A DNA stretch of 64,000 bases from Maylandia zebra (lineage: Eukaryota; Chordata; Actinopteri; Cichliformes; Cichlidae), in contig NC_135177.1 in the NCBI RefSeq assembly GCF_041146795.1, positions 37,965,060 to 38,029,059 of the forward strand. Direction: 5' to 3'. Of this stretch, positions 11,311 through 22,100 are shown one piece after another. A program made the position numbers and the translations under genes. The notes below the pieces were generated by a model, which saw only the letters and a program-made list of their open reading frames with translations, was not told the DNA's origin and made no database searches. Within the stretch, counting starts at the first letter, position 1; each line of letters opens with the position of its first letter.

Positions 11311-12535
11311 TTAGCCTTGGACATTTCCAGGCAGAGTACCCGGGGTGCTGTGATGACACGGAGAAGGTGTTCAGGTGCTTCATGGAGTCAGATCACATCA
11401 GCAGAGATTCCTTTGTGAGCTGCAGGTCAGGTCTTGTCTGCTTTTAGCCTCATTACCACTCGTTCGTTTCCCACGTGACTTCAGCTACTGATGAACTTTT
11501 AAGTCACAGCGAGATCAGGGCAGGGTGGATATTTTCTTCTCTGAATTCTGAATTCTCAGACTTTCAGATGAACCCCAACGCTGTGACCTCTGCCCTCCTG
11601 GACCCCGTGTCTCTCTGCTCTCCCTTTGCAGTCTCTCCCGCTCTCTGTGGATGTCTGCGATCTTCCTCCTTAAATGCCTGAAATGCAAATGTGATGTTCC
11701 AGTTTCTGTGTCACTGCACTGCTGCTGGCATCAAACCGAGAATCCAGGTCAGCCATGAATGCAGCCAGCAGGAGGTCATGTGATCTGTACCTGTGCTGCA
11801 GAAACAACCCTCCGTCAGCATCAGCGTGTCCTCAACAACGCAGCAGCTTCACATGTCCTCTGAGACACCTGCACACAGACATGTTCACGTGTTCAGACTG
11901 TCATGTTTACCTTCCACGTGGCGAGCTTTCTGAACGCTCATGCTGCGGTGTTCTCGGCCTACGGCATGCATTCAACCAGTCACAGCAGGCTTCCTGCAGC
12001 TTCAGGCGAGTTGGAATGAAATTAGATCAAATTAGAGACACTGGGAGCGAAGCATGCATCTGTGGCACAGACTTGGGTCACACTGAGAGACTGTTTGGAG
12101 GTTTTTAGGTGGGAAAATAAAGTCAGGTAAGAAAAATGTAGAGACTTACCCTGATCTAACAGACAGTGAGGGCGGGCTGATGGCGGTGAAGGAGATGATG
12201 ATGGTGGGTCACACTGACAGAGGATGCTGACCATCTGCAGAGATCAGAGAAATGAGAGCTGCTTTAAACACCCAGCGGTTGGATTCACGACTTCAGGCGT
12301 TACCGTGGTATTTGAGGCGACCTCTGTGACCTCAGCAGAGCGGTGGCCTGGAAACAGGAAGCAGCAGGATACCAGAAACACCGCGGGGGTCCTCCTGCTG
12401 CAGCCGCTGAGGCGTGCGTCCACTGTGAGATGATGCCACAGGAAGGTCAGAGCCATCACGGAGGTGCGTGAACATCTCACGTCTCACTCAGACCTTCACC
12501 GTGCTGACCTCACAGCCTCCACCAATCATCTCAGT
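11311..12535. other. Intergenic stretch, nothing recognised
   Basis: Open frames here are short, overlapping and without known domains. No repeat shared with the rest of the window was spotted. Confidence 0.5.
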
Positions 12536-12734
12536 TAATTTCTATTGTATTTATACAGCACCAGATCACAACAACAGTCACCTCAAGGTGCTTTAAATCG
12601 TAAGGTAAAGATCCTACAATAATAGAGGGAAACCCCGACAATCTGACAACCCTCTATGAGCAGCACCTTGGTGACAGTGGGAAGGAAAAACTTCCTTTTA
12701 ACAGGAAGAAACCTCCAACAGAACCAGGCTCAGT
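12536..12734. repeat. Dispersed repeat, family A copy 4
   Basis: Same orientation as copy 1, from 'tttatacagcaccagatcac' to the 'cagaaccaggctcag' block, with substitutions. Confidence 0.8.
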
Positions 12735-13121
12735 CAATGAGTCCCACCTGTGAACAGGAAAGTTTTTATTCTTCAGCAGAAAACTGCTGAGAGCTCGTTA
12801 ATTCAAACAAACAATAAATCTGTCCAATGAGAGCTGAGCTCACGTGTTCCTGGACGTCTCCTCATCTGCAGACCATCCCAGGAAACATTTCCATGATGAA
12901 CAACTGTCAGCTGACACAACTCAGATCATGTGTCCAAATTAACAGCATCACCCGAGTGCTCCTGTTAGGCTTCCTGTCAACAATCATGAAACACGTTCTC
13001 AGCTGGAGGAAGCGCACGAGGAGAAAGTCCACCCTCACCTCTGACCTCCAGCAGACGATAGTCCAGACACGTTAAGTTTATCCTGAGTGTGAGACAGACA
13101 CTATCTCTACTTTTAAGATTA

Positions 13122-13415
13122 GGCTCCCTGAGCCTGGTTCTGTTGGAGGTTTCTTCCTGTTAAAAGGGAGTTTTTCCTTCCTGCTGTTGCCAAAGTGCTG
13201 CTCATAGGGGGTCATGTGATTGTTGGGGTTTTCTCTTTGGGGTTTACCTTACAATACAAAGTGCCCCGAGGTGACTGTTGTGGGGATTTCAAATCAAATC
13301 AAATCACTTTTATTGTCACATCACATGTGCAGGTACATTGGTACAGCACATGTGAGTGAAATTCTTGTGTGCGAGCTTCACAAGCAACAGAGTTGTGCAA
13401 AATACAACAATGTAA
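13122..13415. repeat. Family A copy 5 (inverted) plus a LINE 3' tail
   Basis: 13122-13290 is the reverse complement of family A ('gagcctggttctgttggagg' to the 'caaagtgccccgaggtgact' block). It is followed at about 13285-13415 by 'caaatcaaatcaaatcactt' and a short tract that resembles the 3' UTR terminus of the LINE at 6205-7995 in the same orientation (minus-strand LINE tail). Confidence 0.65.
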
Positions 13416-14780
13416 ACTAGAAAAATTTGCATTTCCTGCGAAAATGCTGTGTGGATGCCTTACGCTGAAGATTTCTGCTGAAAAAAGCTGAAAAGGTTGA
13501 AAGTCGAAAAAAAAGGGTGCCCTGAGCAGGATTCGAACCTGGCCCTTCTGGTCTCAAGGCAGCTACTGATCTCACTGCTCCAATGTCACTCTCACAAAGA
13601 AGAGGTGGAGAGACTGACAATTTTGCTGAAATGAGCAGAAGTTGCTGAGAATTGTGCTGATAAGAGGTGAAAAGGCTAAAAAGTTTACAGAAAAGAGGTG
13701 AATCAGCAGAACTTCTGCTGAAAAGAGTTCAATTAGCAGAATTTCTGCTGAAAAGAGGTTTTTGCTGAAAAGAGCTGAAAAGCTGGTATTTGTGCTGAAA
13801 AGAGTTCAATGAGCAGAATTCTGCTGAAAAGAGGTTTTTGCTGAAAAAAGCTGAAAAAGCTTGGATTTGTACTGAAAAGTGGTGAAAAAACTGAAAATTC
13901 TGCTGAAAAGGGGTGAAAAAGATGAAATTTGTGTTGAAGAGAGTTAAAAAAAAGTTTTACTGTTAACTGAAATAAATTTTGCCATAAGCGGGATTTGAAC
14001 CCCGGCCTCCCAGTCTGAGAATGGATTTTTATCTCACTGAGCTAAAACACAGGTCAACCCGGCAAGGAAAATCAGTGAGGCCACTGATAATATGGCAGAA
14101 ATGGGCAAAAAATATTGCAAAAAAAAATTCAATATCTCAAAAAGTATAGAAGTTATGAGCACCAAAAGATATAGCCGTCATTAGCAGAAATAGCAGAATT
14201 TTTTTAAAGTTTGAACGGTATAAATAGCACAAAAACTGTGGGAGTAGTTGCGACTCAAAAAACGTACGGAAGCGACAGGAATAATAACTAGAAAAATTTG
14301 CGTTTCCTGCGAAAATGCTGTGTGGATGCCTTAAGGGCTGAAGATATTTGCTGAAAAAAGCTGAAAAAGTTGAAAAAAAAAAAAGCAAAAAAATGTTGTC
14401 CTGAGCAGGATTTGAACCTGGCCCTTCTGGTACGCAAGGCAGGTTCTCATCTCCCTGCGCCAAACTCTTTCTCACAAAGAAGAGGTGGAGAGACTGACAA
14501 TTGTGCTGAAATGGTAAATGGTAAATGGCCTGTATTTATATAGCGCTTTACTAGTCCCTAAGGACCCCAAAGCGCTTTACATATCCAGTCATCCACCCAT
14601 TCACACACACATTCACACACTGGTGATGGCAAATGAGCAGAAGAGGCTGAGAATTGTGCTGATAAGAGGTGAAAAGGCTAAACATTTGGCAGAAAAGAGG
14701 TGAATCAGAAGAATTTCTGCTGAAAAGAGGTAAAGAAGCAAAAAGATGAGCTGAAAAGAGGTGTAGAAGCAGAAGTGTTT
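13416..14780. repeat. Simple-sequence-like repeat with tRNA-like modules
   Basis: Two copies of one unit begin at about 13420 and 14288 with 'ctagaaaaatttgc' and continue through 'atgctgtgtggatgcctta'. A tRNA-like module on the minus strand comes next (13517-13590 and 14398-14466), then a tract built of 'gctgaaaagaggtgaa'-type words. A third, different tRNA-like module lies at 13983-14052 (minus strand: an A-box-like 'tagctcagtgagat' and B box GGTTCAAATCCC). None shows a full acceptor-stem match, so they are not called tRNA genes. The second unit is interrupted by a SINE tail at 14515-14628. Confidence 0.6.
14515..14628 (-). mobile_element. SINE family C tail, inverted
   Basis: Reverse complement of the 3' end of the SINE C family seen at 46842-47057 ('ggtaaatggcctgtatttat' through 'gcgctttac'). 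It interrupts the repeat unit around it and is flanked by 'aaatg' on both sides, a probable short target duplication. Confidence 0.7.
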
Positions 14781-15239
14781 GCTGAAGATGGCTGAATTGA
14801 ATGACATAATAATATTAGTGTAATAACATTATAATAACAGCTGATGACATAATAATAATGATGATGATGATGATATACTAATGTTCGTTAGTAATGAGTA
14901 ATTTTATAATGATGGCTAGCTTTCAGTTAATCTCCTCCCCCCGAGTCTGTATTTTATTTACCTTCCACATCGACACCATGACAGAAATGAATCACAAACC
15001 ATCCTTGAATAAAGCTTTATTGATCGTGACGATGATGATTGAACACAACGTTCATTGCCTCTGAGGGAAACGTGTGAATGTAGCTTAAGATCAAAGCACA
15101 GATTTAATGTTAGACATCTGAGACGTGTAAGACAAACCCAACAGCCAATCAGAACAAGCCTGAGTGCGCTCATCTGAGTATTGTTCAGACTTGCAGAGTT
15201 ACACCCACTGCGCATCAGGAAGACATCTGCGCCACCTGC

Positions 15240-15245
15240 TTTATT
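15240..15245 (-). terminator. Candidate kcnv1 polyadenylation signal
   Basis: An AATAAA hexamer on the minus strand lies about 180 bases downstream of the kcnv1 stop codon. A second one lies at about 15013-15018. Which is used cannot be told from sequence. Confidence 0.4.
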
Positions 15246-15427
15246 TTGGGGGCGGGACTAATGTTCAGAGAGAAAATGTGTTTTGTAAATAAATTCATGA
15301 GTTAAACGGGAACACGCTGCTGCTGGACACATACGTGACACACCGAATGTACAGCGTGCTGCTGCTGGGGTCATCGTGTGTGCGTTTCTCAGAGGGGTCA
15401 GAGGTCATAGGGGCGGGGCTGTTCTTG

Positions 15428-15939
15428 CTACCACCATAGCTCATCGCCCCCGCTGCTTCTAGTGCTCGCCCTCTCCCGCCCGTGCAGCCTCATCATCTCC
15501 AGCACACTCCGGGCATAGGCGTCCCTCAGGTTCACGCCCGGCCCCGCCTCCCCCACCGAGCCACGGGCCAGCCGCTTCAGCATCTCGCCGTGTCGTATCG
15601 CTGCCTCCTTCACCTTCAGGGTGAAGTAGCAGGCAGAGAAGCGGTCGTTGATGATGGCGATGGGGAGCGCCAGGATTAGGATCCCAGACAGGATGCAGAG
15701 GAAGGCGAGCACCTTACCCACCGCCGTGTCGGGCCGCACGTCCCCGTAGCCCACCGTGGTCATAGACGTGGTCGCCCACCACCAGGCGGTGGGAACGCTG
15801 GTGAAGGTGGTGGCAGGAAGGTCGTGCTCCAGGGCGAAGACTGCGGTCGCGAAGATGGAGATGCCCACACCGAGGAAGAGGAGCAGAAGGCCGACCTCCT
15901 CGTAGCACTGCGCGATGGTCATACCGAGAGACTTCAAAC
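15428..15939 (-). CDS. kcnv1: kcnv1 coding exon 3 (S5, pore, S6, C terminus)
   Basis: Encodes residues 328-497. Its first two bases complete a glycine codon begun in exon 2. It contains S5 ([10 protein letters not shown]), the pore helix and filter (T-V-G-Y-G-D-V), S6 with A-L-P-I-A-I-I-N-D, and the conserved A-S-T-R-S-S-G-G-D tail. The acceptor follows a pyrimidine-rich tract ending 'cttccttccag' on the minus strand. The stop codon is TAG. Confidence 0.96.
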
Positions 15940-16501
15940 CTGGAAGGAAGAGAGACGGAGGTCACAGACGGCGTTTATACACCTCTTACTATTATTGATC
16001 CTGTTTTCTCACGACTTCCTCCCCCTAACCCAACAGCTCCCTTCCTGAGCTTGGTTCTGCTGCACGTTTCTTCCTGTTCCAAGCGAGTTTTTCCTTCCCG
16101 CTGTCGCCAAAGTCTGATTCTCTGGATTATTGCAGGGCCTACCTCACAATATAAAGATCCTCAAGGCAAGTTGTTATGGTTCTTTGAATATATATGTAAT
16201 GTGACAATTCATCCATCCATTCGCTCCCGCTTATCCTTTTCAGGGTCGCGGGGGGTGCTGGAGCCTATCCCAGCTGTCATAGGGTGAGAGGCGGGGTACA
16301 CCCTGGACAGGTCGCCAGTCTGTCACAGTGACAGACAACCATTCACTCCCACATTCACACCTATGGGCAATTTAGATTTTTCAATTCACCTGTCCCCACA
16401 AAGAGCATGTCTTTGGACTGTGGGACGAAACTGGAGAACCCGGGGAGAACCCACACAAACACGGGAAGAATGTGCAAACTCCTCCTATATATATATATAT
16501 G

Positions 16502-16534
<33 letters not shown>

Positions 16535-17442
16535 AGGTATAAAAAAAACACCCAGCACGCCCCCTGCGGGCGGTTTATCCTTCAAGCTCGGGTCCTCTAC
16601 CAGAGGCCTGGGAGCTTGAGGGTCCTGCGCAGTATCTTAGCTGTTCCCAGGACTGCGCTCTTCTGGACAGAGATCTCCGATGTTGTTCCCGGGATCTGCT
16701 GGAGCCACTCGCCTAGCTTGGGAGTCACCGCACCTAGTGCTCCGATTACCACGGGGACCACCGTTACCTTCACCCTCCACATCCTCTCGTGTTCCTTCTT
16801 CCTGATATTGCTGTCATTGGGAACCGCTACATCGATCACTACGGCCGTCTTCTTCTGTTTGTCTACCACCACTATGTCCGGTTGGTTAGCCACCACCATT
16901 TTGTCCGTCTGTATCTGGAAGTCCCACAGGATCTTAGCTCGGTCATTCTCCACCACCCTTGGGGGCATCTCCCATTTTGACCTCGGGACTTCCAGGTTAT
17001 ACTCGGCACAGATGTTCCTGTACACTATGCCGGCCACTTGGTTATGGCGTTCCATGTATGCCTTGCCTGCTAGCATCTTGCACCCTGCTGTTATGTGCTG
17101 GATTGTCTCTGGGGCATCTTTACACAGCCTGCACCTGGGGTCTTGCCTGGTGTGATAGACCCCAGCCTCTATGGATCTTGTGCTCAGAGCTTGTTCTTGT
17201 GCTGCCATGATTAGTGCCTCTGTGCTGTCTTTCAGTCCAGCTTTGTCCAGCCACTGGTAGGATTTCTGGATATCAGCCACCTCCTCTATCTGCCGGTGGT
17301 ACATACCGTGTAGGGGCCTGTCCTTCCATGGTGGTTCCTCGTCTCCCTCCTCTTTCTTGGGTTTCTGCTGCCTGAGGTATTCACTGAGCACTCGGTCAGT
17401 TGGGGCCATCTTCCCAATGTATTCTTGGATGTTCGTTCGTTC

Positions 17443-17521
<79 letters not shown>

Positions 17522-19136
17522 CGTATACATACAGTGGGGCAAAAAAGTATTTAGTCAGCCACCGATTGTGCAAGTTAACCCACTTAAAATGATGACAGAG
17601 GTCAGTAATTTGCACCAGAGGTACACTTCAACTGTGAGAGACAGAATGTGAAAAAAAAATCCATGAATTCACATGGTAGGATTTGTAAAGAATTTATTCG
17701 TACATCAGGGTGGAAAATAAGTATTTGGTCACCTCAAACAAGGAAAATCTCTGGCTCTCACAGACCTGTAACGTCTTCTGTAAGAAGCTTTTCTGTCCCC
17801 CACTCGTTACCTGTATGAATGGCACCTGTTTGAACTCATCATCTGTATAAAAGACACCTGTCCACAGCCTCAAACAGTCAGACTCCAAACTCCGCCATGG
17901 CCAAGACCAAAGAGCTTTCGAAGGACACCAGGAAAAGTATTGTAGACCTGCACCAGACTGGGAAGAGTGAATCTACAATAGGCAAGCAGCTTGGTGTGAA
18001 AAAAATCAACTGTGGGAGCAATCATCAGAAAATGGAAGACATACAAGACCACTGATAATCTCCCTCCATCTGGGGCTCCACGCAAGATCTCATCCCGTGG
18101 GGTCAAAATGATCATGAGAACGGTGAGCAAAGATCCCAGAACCACACGGGGGGACCTGGTGAATGACCTGCAGAGAGCTGGGACCAAAGTAACAAAAGTC
18201 ACCATCAGTAACACACTACAACGGCAGGGAATCAAATCCCGCAGTGCCAGACGTGTTCCGCTGCTGAAGCCAGTGCATGTCCAGGCCTGTCTGAAGTTTG
18301 CCAGAGAGCACATGGATGATACAGCAGAGGATTGGGAGAATGTCATGTGGTCAGATGAAACCAAAGTAGAACTTTTTGGTATAAACTCAACTCGTCGTGT
18401 TTGGAGGAAGAAGAATACTGAGTTGCATCCCAAGAACACCATACCTACTGTGAAGCATGGGGGTGGAAACATCATGCTATGGGGCTGTTTTTCTGCCAAG
18501 GGGACAGGACGACTGATCCGTGTTAAGGACAGAATGAATGGGGCCATGTATCGTGAGATTTTGAGCCAGAACCTCCTTCCATCAGTGAGAACTTTGAAGA
18601 TGAAACGAGGCTGGGTCTTCCAACATGACAATGATCCAAAACACACCGGCCGGGCAACAAAGGAGTGGCTCCGTAAGAAGCATTTGAAAGTCCTGGAGTG
18701 GCCTAGCCAGTCTCCAGACCTCAACCCCATAGAAAATCTGTGGCGGGAGTTGAAAGTCCGTGTTGCTCGGCGACAGCCCCAAAACATCACTGCTCTCGAG
18801 AAGATCTGCATGGAGGAATGGGCCAAAATACCAGCTACTGTGTGTGCAAACCTGGAAAAGACCTATAGTAAACGTTTGACCTCTGTTATTGCCAACAAAG
18901 GTTATGTTACAAAGTATTGAGTTGTATTTTTGTTATTGACCAAATACTTATTTTCCACCCTGATTTACGAATAAATTCTTTACAAATCCTACCATGTGGA
19001 TTCATGGATTTTTTTTTCACATTCTGTCTCTCACAGTTGAAGTGTACCTCTGGTGCAAATTACTGACCTCTGTCATCATTTTAAGTGGGGGAACTTGCAC
19101 AATCGGTGGCTGACTAAATACTTTTTTGCCCCACTG

Positions 19137-19183
<47 letters not shown>

Positions 19184-22100
19184 ATATATTTTTACCATAT
19201 ATATGTATATATACACATATATGGTAAAAATATATATATATATAAAAAGCTTTCTGGAATGTTCATTTCACAACGTCAGGGTTTGGAGATCCTGGTGATA
19301 TTGTTGGATCTTCAGTCCTGATCTTTAGTTCCCTCGGTGGTTCCCGATCGTTTTTAGGTCACAGGAGATGAAGCCTCTTCAGGACTCTGGCGTGTGATGT
19401 GCTCAGTGAGTGTGTTTGTGCAGCAGACCGTTAGTCACCCTCAGCTGTTATACCTGCAGATTACACTTGTAACCTATTTTTCTCTCAGTTTTACAGCCCG
19501 ACTTCAGTCTTTGCCTTTTCTCTGTATTATTTATTTCAATAGTTTAAGATGATTAAAGTTCCTCCCTCTGCCTTTTCCTTTTATTATTCATGAGCTGAGT
19601 CCAGGGATGATCAGCCTTCCCCAAATCACTCAGATCAAAGCGCTCGTACGTCAGCCTGACACACTCGGGCTCACGTAATCATACTTCCTCGCTCATTCGC
19701 CAGGATGAGAATCTATATATATTCTGGTCTTTGTTGTCCTCGGAGAACCTCCCGGCTGTAATCTCACAGCAGCGGCTTCGCTCTGACAGGATTTCCATTT
19801 CTTCTTCTCTCCCCGGATCTTTGCATCATGTCTTAAATCCGTCACATGCAGCGCTCTAATAAAACTGCCATTTCAGGCGAGTCTGATCTCACACCTACTT
19901 TTACAGGAACTGATTTCACACTCCAACCCTCTGCACATCCTCCTTCACTACATCCATGAACCTCCACCTGCCTGCAGCTCAGACCATCTCAGCCTCTCTG
20001 ACTCTGAGCCGTCCCTCACGTCCAGCCTGCTCACTGAACACCTGAACACCTTCAGCTCGGCTCCACCCATCACAGCAGGTCTCACCTTCATCCTTTGACC
20101 TTCCCTTTTCACGGTGTCCTTCTGTCACACTTGCCTCCACCCGCTCCACCTGCCTGCACTCTCTTCGTCACCTCTCTGTAGACGGTTGAGCCCAGGTATT
20201 TAAACTCATCCTCTGCTCCAGCATGTTCACCTGCCTCTCTCTCATTCGCACACATGGATTGTTTCATCTTCTACAACTTTCATTCCTTTTCTCTCCAGGC
20301 TCACCTCCACCTCTGCAGAGCAGACCTCCACCTGCTCTAAGCTCTCACTGGAGATCATAAAGACTCCTGCCTGACATCATCTGCAAACAGGAAGGGCCTC
20401 AGAGCAGATCCCTGATGTACTCCCACCTCCACCTTTATCCCAGCTGTCACTCATACGCACCCTCACCACTGTCTCATAAACAGTGCAAATGAAGGCTTTC
20501 AGGTGCTGATGTGGTATTTTGTGCTAAAACCTAAAGATAACTAGTGCTGCTGCGATGCACATGCAGAGCAGGAAAGCCTTTAAAGTAACTCATTAACAAT
20601 TATCATTGACCGGCTGGAATACATCCAACACGTTTCACTTCTCCTTTGTTAAGATATTTGAGTTTAAAGAAAAGACAGAGCAGCTGGAAATGTGATAAGA
20701 GTCAGTGAGACTGATCCTTTCTTAGAGTATTTGAATCTGAAAGGTGTCTGAAGAAAACCCAGCAATCATATGACCCCGATTGAGCAGCACTTTGGCGACA
20801 GTGGGAAGGAAAAACTCCCTTTTAACAGGAAGAAACCTCCAGCAGAACCAGGCTCAGGGAGGGGCGGGGCCATCTGCTGTGATTGGTTGGGGTGAGAGAA
20901 GGAAGACAGGATAAAGACATGCTGTGGAAGAGAGACAGAGGTTAATAAGAGGTATGAGGAGTTTTTACCTGTCAAGTGCCGGCCCAGCTTCAGCATGCGG
21001 AGCGACCTCAGGAGGCGGAGCACCTGCACCACACGGCCCATGTTCTCCAGCTCAGTGGATCCTCCGTGGAGGTTCTCCACCGCCAGTGTCACGTAGAACG
21101 GGAGGATGGCGAGCAGATCGATCACGTTGGGAATGCTCCGACTGAATCGGCACTTGTCCCTAACGCAGAGGAACCGAAGCACCAGCTCGATCGTGAACCA
21201 CACGACACACACGTATTCCAGGGCGTCGAAGAGCAGCGGAGCGCCGATGCCGAGGCCGCCCACTCCAAAGTCCTCACCTAAGTCCAGCGAGATGAGCACC
21301 ATGTTGATAACCGACAACACCACGAAGAACATCGAGAGCGAGCCAAAGGTCCGAGCAGCGCGCGATGACTCGGGTTTCTCAAGGACGTCCCAGAGGCGGC
21401 GGCGAGTGCCTGGGCAGGCGACGCCTGCAAAGTCCTCATCCCCATCGTCGGCATCGAGCTCCCGTTGTACCTCGAGGCTTTCCTTCTGCTCCTTGCGGCG
21501 GTAGTAGCGCTCACGGCAGCAGGGGTTGATGCAGAGCTCGTCGATGCCCCAGTACTCGATCTCCTGCAGGAAGGAGATCTCACACAGCTCCTCCATGACG
21601 TGCAGGTGACCCGTCTGGTAGTAGTTCATCACGTACCTGTGGACAAACACAAAGACACAGGTGAGCTCAGTCTGCACGACTCTGACTGAAGAAACAGTCC
21701 AAACAAACATCCAGAGTCTGGATCAGAGCAGTTCAGGGTGACGGTCCAAGCAGAGACCTGCCAGGCTTCAGTGCTGTTCTCCTGCATCCTTCTAAAGTCC
21801 AGCAGGGGGCGACTCCTCTGAAGCCTGATTGGACAGAAGTCTACGAGGAGGTGATCCCCCTGCTTAGCCGATCTCTGGGCTCAGTGACGTCCGTCCTTGT
21901 GGCTTGAAAGAGCCTTGGCGTCCTTCATCTGAGATAAACCAAAGTCCTCTAATCGTCACCTGTTCATGGAGCCAAAATAAAATTTATAAGGTGAACACGA
22001 CCGCCGCCATGTCTCTTATGTTAGTGAAATCTCACCATATTGGCGTGATGAACGAAAGGTGGATTAAACTAAAAACCAGGACAGAGTCATGTGGTAGCGA

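Noticed and set aside
13983..14052. Functional tRNA gene
   Set aside because: A- and B-box-like sequences are present, but acceptor-stem pairing and a clear anticodon arm are not, and it lies in repeat sequence.
16472..17155. Plus-strand 227-codon membrane-like protein
   Set aside because: It is the antisense shadow of the LINE endonuclease frame on the minus strand, which has clear motifs.
17286..17651. Tyr/Ile-repeat proteins across the TA array
   Set aside because: These are only translations of a TA microsatellite. The same applies to frames over the TG and AC runs at 27609-27970, 39595-39797 and 49283-49480.
17870..18826. Minus-strand 318-codon frame
   Set aside because: Antisense shadow of the Tc1 transposase.
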